Shown here in pieces: positions 1 to 8,001 of a DNA stretch of 64,000 nt (positions are counted from its first letter, which is position 1; every line of letters begins with the position of its first letter). The stretch spans positions 248,001 through 312,000 of the forward strand of contig CAVXEW010000007.1 in assembly GCA_963760965.1 (NCBI GenBank). Direction: 5' to 3'. A program made the translations under genes and the position numbers. The notes below the pieces were generated by a model. It saw only the letters and a program-made list of their open reading frames with translations. It was not told the DNA's origin and ran no database searches. Source of the DNA: Pararhizobium_B sp963760965 (GTDB lineage Bacteria; Pseudomonadota; Alphaproteobacteria; Rhizobiales; Rhizobiaceae).

Positions 1-1
1 C

Positions 2-670
2 CTCGTGCCCTACTCGCGGTTCAAGGCGACCCATCTGCGTCACCACGTCAACGAGAACATCGCCGATCCCTACGACGATCCGGAAAGCTGGTACCTCGGA
101 AAGAACGAGTGGCGCCGCAAGACCGCGCTCGTCAGGCGGCTGTTCCTGTTCAACAACACGCTTGCGGGACGCATGCTGCTGGGCCCGGCGATCGGCCTTT
201 TCGGCTTCGTCTCCTCGGAACTTCGCCGGGTCGGGCGCGGCAACTGGCGCCTCGTGGGCGAGTGGGCAGCGCACGGAGCGGCCGTCTCGCTCCTCATGCT
301 GCTGGTCGCCCGCTTCGGTCATGTGGGCCTCGCCGGCTACCTCGCTGCGGCCTATGCGGGCATGGGCCTTCTGATGGTCCGCACCTTCCTCGAGCATCAG
401 GCGCACGAACGCGCCGGCTCCCGTTCCGTCATCATCGAGGACCGGGGCCTTTTCGCTTTCCTGTTCCTCAACAACAACTTCCATTCCGTCCATCACGCCT
501 ACCCGTCGCTGGCGTGGTACCGCCTGCCGGAATTCTTTCGCGAGAACCGGGACCGGTTCCTGAAGATGAACGGCGGCTACCGTTTCGACAACTACGCCGC
601 GATCTTCCGCCGGTTCGGCTTGCGCCGGAAGGAGCCGGTCGAGTACCCGCTGGAACGGCGCGCCGGCTAG
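2..670 (+). CDS. fatty acid desaturase, C-terminal part (5' end outside window)
   Basis: The reading frame is open from the first bases of the window, so the gene starts upstream; the GTG at 5 is probably an internal valine. The visible 222 residues hold two histidine clusters typical of membrane fatty acid desaturases: HLRHH near the visible N-terminus and HSVHH about residue 160, which with a third upstream box would bind the di-iron centre. Two hydrophobic segments lie between them. The family inserts double bonds into acyl chains (or hydroxylates related lipids) at the cytoplasmic membrane; the exact substrate cannot be told. The stop is directly followed by the next gene (GTG at 672), so the two are probably cotranscribed. 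Confidence 0.85.
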   Translation, partial: LVPYSRFKATHLRHHVNENIADPYDDPESWYLGKNEWRRKTALVRRLFLFNNTLAGRMLLGPAIGLFGFVSSELRRVGRGNWRLVGEWAAHGAAVSLLMLLVARFGHVGLAGYLAAAYAGMGLLMVRTFLEHQAHERAGSRSVIIEDRGLFAFLFLNNNFHSVHHAYPSLAWYRLPEFFRENRDRFLKMNGGYRFDNYAAIFRRFGLRRKEPVEYPLERRAG

Positions 671-671
671 C

Positions 672-1445
672 GTGCGCCCCCCGCCCCCTCCAGCCCTGCC
701 GCTGGCCGCCCTGCCCATGTACGACTGGCCGGAGGTCGCCCCGGCGAACGATCGGCTGTGGAAAGGGATCCGCCTTCGTCTTCTGCAGGCGGGCATTCCG
801 GCGCCGCAGGCGCTCTTGCGGGGCGGCGATCTCCGCGCGTTATGGACCGCGCCCGAGCTGCTGCTGGCCCAGACCTGCGGATACCCCTTTTCCACGACGC
901 TGCGCGGAAGGGTCTGCCTCGTCGGCACCCCCTCCTACGCCATCGGCGGCGCACCGGGGCATTACCGCAGCGTGATCGTCGCCGGGGCGGCCGCGGCCGG
1001 TGCCTCGCTGGAGGAGCTTGCCGCAGGAACCATGGCCTTCAACTCCGCGGATTCCCAGTCCGGCTTCCGGGCTCCCCTGCGGATGCTTCGCCGGCAAGGG
1101 CTTCCGATGCCGGAAGTCACCCTGGAGACCGGCACCCATCGCGCCTCCATTCGCGCGGTCGCGACGGGGCACGCCGCCTTCGCCGCGATCGACGCCGTCA
1201 CCTGGGAGCTTGCCTTGCGCCACGAACCGGCCGCCGGCGCGCTCTCCGTACTGGCGGAAACGGAAGAGACATGGGGATTGCCGCTGATCACTGCCGTTGC
1301 GAACGCCGCCCGCGCCGCAATCCTCTTCGATTGCGTCGGCGAGGCCATTGCCGCGCTCGACCGCGAGAGCCGCGAAATGCTGCTGATCGACGGCCTCGTC
1401 GCCACGTCGGCCGCGTCCTACGCACCCCTCGCCGCAGACGACTGA
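672..1445 (+). CDS. PhnD/SsuA-like substrate-binding-family protein
   Basis: A 257-residue protein resembling the short soluble relatives of phosphate/phosphonate ABC-transporter binding proteins; the stretch LPMYD near the N-terminus and QTCGYP about residue 74 are typical of this group. There is no signal peptide, so it may act in the cytoplasm or be a non-transport paralogue; no permease or ATPase lies nearby. I keep the GTG start at 672, one base after the preceding stop codon, because relatives also carry a few residues before the MYD motif; an ATG at 717 is an alternative. The ligand is unknown. Confidence 0.7.
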   Translation: MRPPPPPALPLAALPMYDWPEVAPANDRLWKGIRLRLLQAGIPAPQALLRGGDLRALWTAPELLLAQTCGYPFSTTLRGRVCLVGTPSYAIGGAPGHYRSVIVAGAAAAGASLEELAAGTMAFNSADSQSGFRAPLRMLRRQGLPMPEVTLETGTHRASIRAVATGHAAFAAIDAVTWELALRHEPAAGALSVLAETEETWGLPLITAVANAARAAILFDCVGEAIAALDRESREMLLIDGLVATSAASYAPLAADD

Positions 1446-1461
1446 ACGCCTGCCGGCCGGA

Positions 1462-2493
1462 TCAGCGGTCGGTCAGCTTGAGTTCGATGCGTCGGTTCTG
1501 CGCCCGCGCTTCCGGCGTGTCGCCCTCCGCGATAGGCTGGTACTGTCCGTAGCCCGCCGCAACCAGGCGCTTCGGCGGCACGCCCTGGCTGATCAGGTAC
1601 TCGACGACCGAAGTGGCGCGCGCGGCCGAAAGCTCCCAGTTGTTCTTGTACTTGCCGTTGCCCGAAAGCGGGACGTCGTCGGTATGGCCATCGACCTCCA
1701 GCACCCAGCCGATGTCGGAGGGAATCTGTCCGGCAATATCGAGCAGGACCGAGGCGAGCTTGCCGAGTTCCTTCTTGCCGCCGTCGCTGATGTCCGCGCT
1801 GCCCGAGGAAAACAGCACCTCGGACTGGAAGACGAATCGGTCGCCGACAATGCGGATGTTGTTGCGGTCGGCGAGGATTTCACGCAGGCGACCGAAGAAG
1901 TCCGAGCGGTAGCGGTTGAGCTCCTGCACCCGGCGGGCCAGCGCGACGTTGAGCCGCCGCCCGAGATCGGCGATCTTCACCTGTGCCTTCTCGTCCTTCT
2001 TCTGCGACACGTCGAGCGCATCCTGAAGCGCGGCGATCTGGCTGCGCAGGGCGCTGATCTGCTGGTTCAGGAGCTCGACCTGGCTGAGCGCCCGCTGGCT
2101 CACCTGCTTCTGGTCCTCCAGCGAACCCTGCAGCCCCTGTATCCTTTGCTGGGCGGCCGTGGAATTGCCCGTCCCCTCGTCGAGCAGCTTGCGCAGGCGT
2201 GATTTTTCCTGCTCCGCCTGCGACAGGGAGGCCCTCAGATTGGCAAGCTGGTCCTCCGTGTCCCGGCGGCTCGACTTCTCGAGCGCCAGTTGCTGCGTGA
2301 GTTCCGCGATCTGGCTGTGCAGCCGGTTGAGAACGACGTCCTTGCCCGAGATCTCGCGATTGAGCAGGAACTGCCCCAGCACGAAGACCGTGAGGAGGAA
2401 CATGATGGTCAGCAGCAGCGTCGACAGCGCGTCGACGAAGCCGGGCCAATAGTCGACGTGCCGGCTCCTGCGGCCGTTGCGGGCGAGAGCCAT
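1462..2493 (-). CDS. MotB/OmpA-like peptidoglycan-binding membrane protein
   Basis: 343 residues: one N-terminal transmembrane helix (about residues 18-42) preceded by DYWPGFVDALST, then a long coiled coil (about 50-190), then an OmpA-type peptidoglycan-binding domain ending in NRRIELKL. This is the layout of MotB/TolR-type stator partners with an anchoring domain. It lies 4 bp downstream of a MotA/TolQ/ExbB-like gene, so the two probably form a proton-driven or structural complex linking inner membrane and cell wall. No flagellar genes are near, so I do not call it motB. The aspartate of the helix (D in FVDAL) is in the position where MotB carries its proton-carrying residue, but this is only an alignment by eye. 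Confidence 0.85.
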   Translation of the reverse strand: MALARNGRRSRHVDYWPGFVDALSTLLLTIMFLLTVFVLGQFLLNREISGKDVVLNRLHSQIAELTQQLALEKSSRRDTEDQLANLRASLSQAEQEKSRLRKLLDEGTGNSTAAQQRIQGLQGSLEDQKQVSQRALSQVELLNQQISALRSQIAALQDALDVSQKKDEKAQVKIADLGRRLNVALARRVQELNRYRSDFFGRLREILADRNNIRIVGDRFVFQSEVLFSSGSADISDGGKKELGKLASVLLDIAGQIPSDIGWVLEVDGHTDDVPLSGNGKYKNNWELSAARATSVVEYLISQGVPPKRLVAAGYGQYQPIAEGDTPEARAQNRRIELKLTDR

Positions 2494-2497
2494 CGAG

Positions 2498-3541
2498 CTA
2501 CTCTTCCCTTTCGGCGGGCCGTTCGGAGCGCTGGTCGGCGAGCCGGTCGAGCGTCGAGCGCAGGGCCCGGGCCTCCTCCTGCTGCGCCTCTATCCAGTCC
2601 CGCAGCATCTGCTGCTCGCTTCGCATGTTCTTCACCAGCCCCTGGATACCCTCGGCGAGATTGGCCATGGCCGTCGTCGTCCGCTGGTTGACGCCGCTAT
2701 CCTGCGAAAGCATCTGAAGCCGTTCGCCGAGATGGCGGATTTCTTCCGTCGTCCCGCTCGAGCGTCCCTCCAGGATCTCTTCCTCTCCGCCGACGTCGGT
2801 CACCGTGGAGAGCCAGTTCTCGAGTTCGGTATAGAAGCGGTTCTGCGCCCGCCCTGCCTGAAGATCGAGGAAGCCGAGCACCAGCGAGCTCGACAGGCCG
2901 AAGAGCGAGGACGAGAATGCCGTGCCCATGCCGGAAAGCGGCGCGCCCAGCCCGCGCTTCAGCGCATCGAGAATGTCCGCCGTGTTCCCCGAACCCGGAT
3001 CGAGCGCCTGGATCACCGAGCTGATCGAGCCGATCGTGTTCAGCAGTCCCCAGAAGGTTCCGAGCAGCCCGAGGAAGACGAGGAGGCCGATCAGGTAGCG
3101 TGACGTGTCTCGCGACTCGTCGAGGCGCGTCGCGATGGAATCCAGGATCGAGCGCAGCGAGGACGTCGACAGCGCCATGGTCTGGCGCCGGCCGACGAGA
3201 GCGCGCATCGGCGCGAGCAGCCGGGGCTCCCGCCCGACCTTGTCGGCGCTGCCCACGACGCGAAAGGAATTCACCCACCGGACCTCGGGTCTGAGCCTCA
3301 GCACCTGGTTGAAGGCAAGCAGGATGCCCACGCACAGCACCGCAACGATAAGACCGTTCAGGCCCGGATTGGTGATGAAGGCCGTGTGAATCTGGCGGTA
3401 GAGGATCGCCGCGATGAAGCCGACGATGATCAGGAAGATGATCATCGTCCAGAAGAACACCATCGGGCTCGACAGCTTGTGCGGGTCGACCCCGCCTTCC
3501 TCTTCGGAGATGCCCCAGCCCGATACTTTCAGTTTGGCCAT
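2498..3541 (-). CDS. MotA/TolQ/ExbB proton-channel family protein
   Basis: 347 residues from the ATG at 3541 (MAKLKVSG...); a longer form from 3604 would add 21 unlikely residues. Two hydrophobic segments lie near the N-terminus (about 25-50 and 60-80) and two more around 140-165 and 190-215, followed by a long, charged, partly coiled-coil C-terminus. The segment LLGTFWGLLNTIGSI is characteristic of the MotA/TolQ/ExbB channel fold. It sits immediately upstream of the OmpA-like partner gene and is cotranscribed with it. Function is inferred from the pair: an ion-driven complex between inner membrane and peptidoglycan, unrelated to a flagellar locus in this window. Confidence 0.85.
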   Translation of the reverse strand: MAKLKVSGWGISEEEGGVDPHKLSSPMVFFWTMIIFLIIVGFIAAILYRQIHTAFITNPGLNGLIVAVLCVGILLAFNQVLRLRPEVRWVNSFRVVGSADKVGREPRLLAPMRALVGRRQTMALSTSSLRSILDSIATRLDESRDTSRYLIGLLVFLGLLGTFWGLLNTIGSISSVIQALDPGSGNTADILDALKRGLGAPLSGMGTAFSSSLFGLSSSLVLGFLDLQAGRAQNRFYTELENWLSTVTDVGGEEEILEGRSSGTTEEIRHLGERLQMLSQDSGVNQRTTTAMANLAEGIQGLVKNMRSEQQMLRDWIEAQQEEARALRSTLDRLADQRSERPAEREE

Positions 3542-3754
3542 AGACGATACGGCTCCTTGCAGCGTCTGCCCGGGCCGCCGCGCGCTGGTCGGCATGACGG
3601 ACAACGCCCTGATTTCCGGCCCGCGAAGGACCTCTCCGGGAAAGCGGACGGCCCCCCGGTCGTTTCGCGCCGAAGACTAGCCGAAAATGTGGCGGAATTG
3701 AAAGGCTCCGGGGCGGCCTTATTCCACCTCTCGAGAGGAAAAACGGCTCGCAGC

Positions 3755-4555
3755 TCAAGCAGATGGCAGCGGCCGGTCGATGAGTTCAAGGAGCGCCTTG
3801 TGAATGTGCTCGTTTCCGGCGGCCAGTCCGCCGGTGTCGAACATGCGCCCGCCGCCCTGCAGGTCGCTGACGAATCCGCCGGCCTCGCGGATCATGATGA
3901 TCCCTGCGGCGATGTCCCATGGTGCCAGCGGCTTCTCCCAGAAGCCGTCGAGCCGGCCGGCCGCGACGTAGGCGAGGTCGAGCGAGGCCGCGCCGAAGCG
4001 GCGCACGCCCGCGACCTCTCCCATGACGTGCCGCAGTTCCAGCAGGAACTTCCCGTGATGCCCCCGGCCGAGATGCGGGATCCCGCAGCCGACGACCGAG
4101 TCGGACAGCTTGCGCCGGCCGGCGACGCGAAGCCGCCGGTCGTTGAGGAACGCGCCGCCGCCGCGCTCGGCCGTGTAGAGCTCGTCCGTCGCCGGATTGA
4201 AGATCACGCCGCCGACGATGTCGCCGTTGCGCTCGAGCGCGATCGAGACGGCGAAGGCCGGGATGCCATGCAGGAAGTTGGTCGTCCCGTCCAGCGGATC
4301 GACGATCCATCGATGCGCCCCGTCGGTGCCCTTGACCTCCTCGCTCTCCTCGCCGAGGAATCCGTATGTGGGACGCGCCCGCAACAGCTCGCCGCGGATG
4401 ATCTCCTCGGCCTTGCGGTCGGCCTGGCTGACATAGTCGCCCGGCCCCTTCAGCGACACCTGCAGGTTCTGGACCTCGCCGAAGTCGCGCGCCAGCGAGC
4501 GGCCGGCCTTGAAGGCCGCCTGGACCATCACGTTGAGAAGCGCGGATCGGGCCAT
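3755..4555 (-). CDS. suhB: inositol monophosphatase family protein
   Basis: 266 residues, full family length. Metal-binding and catalytic motifs are present in order: GEESEE (about residue 68), WIVDPLDGTTNF (about 83), and WDIAAG about residue 212. The family hydrolyses myo-inositol phosphates and similar sugar phosphates with magnesium; SuhB also has RNA-related roles in some bacteria. The gene is 55 bp downstream of efp on the same strand, probably one operon. A second, more HisN-like member of the superfamily occurs at 46526-47296, so the two should not be confused. Confidence 0.9.
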   Translation of the reverse strand: MARSALLNVMVQAAFKAGRSLARDFGEVQNLQVSLKGPGDYVSQADRKAEEIIRGELLRARPTYGFLGEESEEVKGTDGAHRWIVDPLDGTTNFLHGIPAFAVSIALERNGDIVGGVIFNPATDELYTAERGGGAFLNDRRLRVAGRRKLSDSVVGCGIPHLGRGHHGKFLLELRHVMGEVAGVRRFGAASLDLAYVAAGRLDGFWEKPLAPWDIAAGIIMIREAGGFVSDLQGGGRMFDTGGLAAGNEHIHKALLELIDRPLPSA

Positions 4556-4610
4556 TGTATTTCTGCTCCCGGAGTGCGGCGTGGCCGCGGGGTCACCGGG
4601 CGCGCACGGT

Positions 4611-5174
4611 TCAGTCGGCGCGCCGGATGTAGGTGATCTCGTTGGTGTCGACGAGGATCCTCTCGCCGGCTTCGATGAACGGCGGCACCATGACGCGCAC
4701 GCCGTTCTCCATGACCGCGGGCTTGTAGGACGACGCGGCCGTCTGCCCCTTCACGACCGGATCGGCCTCGGCGATCGTCAGCGTCACCTGGTCCGGCAGC
4801 GAGATGCCGATCGGCTTCTCCTCGTAGAGCTCGACGGTCACCGTCATGCCGTCCTGCAGGAAGGCGGAGCGCTCGCCGACGAAGTCCTTGGCCAGCTCGA
4901 GCTGCTCGTAGGTGTCGCTGTCCATGAACACCAGCATCTCGCCCTGTTCGTAGAGATACTGGAAGTCCTTCTGCTCGAGCCGTACGCGCTCGACCGTCTC
5001 CGAGGCGCGGAAACGCTCGTTGAGCTTGGTGCCGTCGAGAAGGTTCTTCAGCTCGACCTGGTTGAAGGCACCGCCCTTGCCGGGCTTGACGTGGTTCGTC
5101 TTCACGGCGACCCAGAGGCTCGAATTGTGCTCGATGACGTTGCCGGGACGAATTTCGTTTCCGTTGATCTTCAT
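4611..5174 (-). CDS. efp: translation elongation factor P
   Basis: 187 residues from the ATG at 5174, which gives the usual N-terminus MKINGNEIRPGNVIEH; the ATG at 5198 would add eight residues absent from the family. The three beta-barrel domains are complete. The loop VKPGKGGAF carries the lysine (K33) that in many bacteria is modified with beta-lysine; EF-P binds ribosomes stalled at consecutive prolines. No epmA or epmB modification gene is visible next to it. It heads the efp-suhB gene pair. Confidence 0.95.
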   Translation of the reverse strand: MKINGNEIRPGNVIEHNSSLWVAVKTNHVKPGKGGAFNQVELKNLLDGTKLNERFRASETVERVRLEQKDFQYLYEQGEMLVFMDSDTYEQLELAKDFVGERSAFLQDGMTVTVELYEEKPIGISLPDQVTLTIAEADPVVKGQTAASSYKPAVMENGVRVMVPPFIEAGERILVDTNEITYIRRAD

Positions 5175-5283
5175 GGGGAACTGTTCCGATAGGGTCAACT
5201 GGGCCGCGCTCGGCCCGAAATCGCGGCTTCAAGAACACAAATGCCGCCAACTTGCAAGCCTGCCTCCGGCCGCGCCGAAGCGA

Positions 5284-6405
5284 TTACTGCTGCTGGAGCT
5301 CGTTGGCCCGGCGCAGCGCCTGCTTCTGCTCCTCGTCCGTCAACCCCTGGAAGAAGCTTTCCAGCTTGTCGTCCTGCAGCCCGGAGCGCCGCGAGACGAT
5401 GTACCATGCGGCGGCCTCCGTGCGATCCTGCTTCGTGCCGATCCCGTTGCGGTAGAGATGGGCCAGCCTGTTCTCCGCCATCACGTTGCCGCCCTCGGCG
5501 GCCCGCTCCATCCACTGGAAGCCGCGCGCGTAGTCGACCGGTCCGTCGACACCGTCGATCAGCCATATGCCGAGATCGAGCTCGGCGGTGTCGTAGCCCG
5601 CGCGCGCTGCGCGCTCCAGCCAGTAGCGCGCCTGCTTCCGCTTTTCCTCGGGTATGCCGCCCGAGTTGTGGTAGATCTGCGAAAGTGCGTACTGCGCGTC
5701 GGCGATGCCTGCCTTCGCCGCATTCTCGTAATAGGGCAGCGCCGCCTGGATGCCCTTGTCGCCGGGCTCGTTCTGGACGAGCCACTGCGCGTGGTTGAAC
5801 TCGGCCGCCGGGACGCCCGCATCCGCCGCCTTCTTCATCAGCTCTTGCGCCCGGGCCTCGTCCTTCTTCACGTACTGGCCATGCATGAGCATGAGCCCGT
5901 AGTTGAACTGCGCCGAGGGATCGCCGTTGCCGGCCGCCTGCCCGTACCAGAAGGCCGCGTCGTCCATGCTCTTCGGCACGCCGAGCCCGCGCGCGAATAT
6001 CTCGGCGATCAGCGTCTGGGCCGCCGGCTTTCCCTTCTCGGCTTCCGGCAGCGCCAGCTTCATCGCGGTGAGATAGTAGCCGAGCTGGAAGGCAGTATAG
6101 GCCCTCGCTTCCGCGGGCGCGCCGGCCGGGCCCTTCGCGGCGGGCGCCGAAAGGCCGCCGCCGAACGTGCCCTCGGGAGGCGGAGGGACAGCCGCGGGCA
6201 CGCGCCCTTCCTTGCCGTCGAACAGGGGCGAGGTGACGAGCGGTGCGCCGGCGGCCGGGGAGGCCTGCCCGGCGTGACTGGACTGGCCCCGCGCCGCCCC
6301 GGCCATTCCGGAGGCGAGGACCGCGGCAAACAGCAGCCGCAGCGAGACCGGCCAGATGCGGCGACACAGGCCGCTTCGTCCGTCGGGGTGCTCTGACCGG
6401 ACCAC
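5284..6405 (-). CDS. secreted Sel1/TPR-repeat protein
   Basis: 373 residues. A basic start and hydrophobic stretch (about 19-38) ending in AARG-Q give a plausible signal peptide. From about residue 130 the protein is built of Sel1-like repeats with the recurring A..WY..AA..G...A pattern, e.g. DDAAFWYGQAAGNGDPSAQF and YWLERAARAGYDTAEL. Such solenoids serve as protein-interaction scaffolds in the envelope; the partner is unknown. It starts 3 bp after the thiE stop, so the two are translationally close. Confidence 0.85.
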   Translation of the reverse strand: MVRSEHPDGRSGLCRRIWPVSLRLLFAAVLASGMAGAARGQSSHAGQASPAAGAPLVTSPLFDGKEGRVPAAVPPPPEGTFGGGLSAPAAKGPAGAPAEARAYTAFQLGYYLTAMKLALPEAEKGKPAAQTLIAEIFARGLGVPKSMDDAAFWYGQAAGNGDPSAQFNYGLMLMHGQYVKKDEARAQELMKKAADAGVPAAEFNHAQWLVQNEPGDKGIQAALPYYENAAKAGIADAQYALSQIYHNSGGIPEEKRKQARYWLERAARAGYDTAELDLGIWLIDGVDGPVDYARGFQWMERAAEGGNVMAENRLAHLYRNGIGTKQDRTEAAAWYIVSRRSGLQDDKLESFFQGLTDEEQKQALRRANELQQQ

Positions 6406-6408
6406 GGC

Positions 6409-7065
6409 TCAGGCCCCGAACCGCGGCGCCTGCTCGTCGAGCACGGCATTGACCTCGGAGACGATCCGTGCGGCCGCCCCCTCCTCGGAGAATACGGCCG
6501 TACGCAGGGCCGCGAACTCCGCCCCGCTCCCGGCGACCGCCAGCGCGGACATCGGATCCGTGCCGCCCATGACCACGCACGGGATCTCGACCATCGACGC
6601 CCACCATTCGGCGAGGTCCAGGTTGCGCGGATGGGCCTCCGGCTTGATGTCGCCGTCAAGCTTGCCGAAGTACACGTAGTCGGGTCGCGCCTCGCCGAGC
6701 TCCAGCGCCGCATGGCGCGTGGCGGCGCTGCCGCCGCCGACGATCATCTTCGGGGAAAATCGCCCGACGGCCTCGGCGAGCGCCGCCGCGCCGCCGCCCG
6801 CCACGTGGATGCCGTCGGCCCGCGCGCGTCCCGCGATCCGCGTGTCGCCGGCCACGAGCGCCGCCGCGCCGGCCGCCTGCACGACCGGCACCGCCGCTTC
6901 CGCCACGGCCTGGAACGCGTGCTCGTCCAGGTCGTATTGCGGCAGGATCACCGAGGCCACGTCACCGCCCCGCAGCGCATCGGCCAGCATGGAGGCCAGG
7001 CGGGCGGCTTCCGGCACGCGCGGAGCTACAAGGACCAGACGGCATCGCGTTTCGACATTTGCCAT
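6409..7065 (-). CDS. thiE: thiamine phosphate synthase family protein
   Basis: 218 residues with the TIM-barrel pattern of ThiE: an early RLVLVAP strand, GIHVAGGG about residue 85, then DYVYFGKLDG and a late glycine-rich VVMGGTDP phosphate loop. ThiE joins the pyrimidine and thiazole moieties of thiamine. Conservation is looser than in canonical ThiE and the usual GxGPxFxTxTK loop is replaced by YFGKLDG, so it may be the divergent form common in rhizobia. It precedes the Sel1-repeat gene by 3 bp. No other thiamine genes are in the window. Confidence 0.75.
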   Translation of the reverse strand: MANVETRCRLVLVAPRVPEAARLASMLADALRGGDVASVILPQYDLDEHAFQAVAEAAVPVVQAAGAAALVAGDTRIAGRARADGIHVAGGGAAALAEAVGRFSPKMIVGGGSAATRHAALELGEARPDYVYFGKLDGDIKPEAHPRNLDLAEWWASMVEIPCVVMGGTDPMSALAVAGSGAEFAALRTAVFSEEGAAARIVSEVNAVLDEQAPRFGA

Positions 7066-7175
7066 GGGCGTTCTTCCGGTACCTTTTTCGACTGCCGCCG
7101 CAATTTCGGGGCGACGGCTCGCATTCCCGTGCGAATTCCGATAGACCGGGCAGCCCTGTCGTTCAACCGAATCTC

Positions 7176-7949
7176 ATGCCGACCGATCCATTCTTTTACA
7201 TGACCGCCGTCGTGGCGGTGATCCTGGTAGGCCTGTCAAAGGGCGGCTTCGGAGGAGCGATGGCGCTCCTCGGCGTGCCGCTTCTCGCTCTCGTGGTGCC
7301 GCCCGTCCAGGCCGCCGCGATTCTGCTGCCGATCCTCATCGTCATGGACTGGGCTAGCCTCTGGAGCTGGTGGCGGTACTGGGATGCCAGGACGCTTCTC
7401 GTCATGCTGCCGGGCGGCGTGATCGGCGTCGGCATCGGCTGGCTGACGGCAGCCGTCGTCACCGAGAACGAGATCAAGCTGATCGTCGGCAGCGTCGCCC
7501 TCGCCTTCGTGCTGCGCTACGCCTGGCAGGAATTCCACGCCCGCCGGTCGGGCAGCGCGGTCAAGCCGAAGCCGCAGCGGCCGCTGCAGGGCGGCGCCTG
7601 GGGCATCGTGGCGGGATTCACGAGCTTCGTCGCACATGCCGGCGGCCCGCCCTACCAGTTCTACACCCTGCCGCTCGGCCACGACCCCCGGATCTACACG
7701 GGAACGAGCGTCCGCTTCTTCGCCATCGTCAACCTGCTCAAGGTGCTGCCCTATTTCATGCTGGGCCAGCTCGACCTTTCGAACATCGAGATCTCGGCCA
7801 CGCTCTTTCCCGTGGCAATCGTGGCGACCTTCGCCGGCGCATGGCTGGTCCACCGCATGCGACCGGCCGTATTCTACCCCTTCATGTATGCAATGGTCTT
7901 CTTCACCTCGCTCAAGCTCGTCTGGGACGGTGCGCTCAATCTAATCTGA
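7176..7949 (+). CDS. TauE/SafE (sulfite exporter) family permease
   Basis: 257 residues from ATG 7176 (MPTDPFFYMT...). About eight hydrophobic segments, with the internal duplication typical of the TauE/SafE family: GLSKGGFGG in the first half and GFTSFVAHAGGPP in the second. The family exports sulfite, sulfoacetate or related organosulfur anions across the inner membrane; the substrate cannot be assigned here. Transcribed divergently from thiE. The frame is open further upstream, but 7176 is the first start giving a membrane-protein-like N-terminus. Confidence 0.85.
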   Translation: MPTDPFFYMTAVVAVILVGLSKGGFGGAMALLGVPLLALVVPPVQAAAILLPILIVMDWASLWSWWRYWDARTLLVMLPGGVIGVGIGWLTAAVVTENEIKLIVGSVALAFVLRYAWQEFHARRSGSAVKPKPQRPLQGGAWGIVAGFTSFVAHAGGPPYQFYTLPLGHDPRIYTGTSVRFFAIVNLLKVLPYFMLGQLDLSNIEISATLFPVAIVATFAGAWLVHRMRPAVFYPFMYAMVFFTSLKLVWDGALNLI

Positions 7950-8001
7950 GGATGACAGGTGCTCCGCCAGATGATTTCATGCGCCATCTCGGGAGGAATC
8001 C

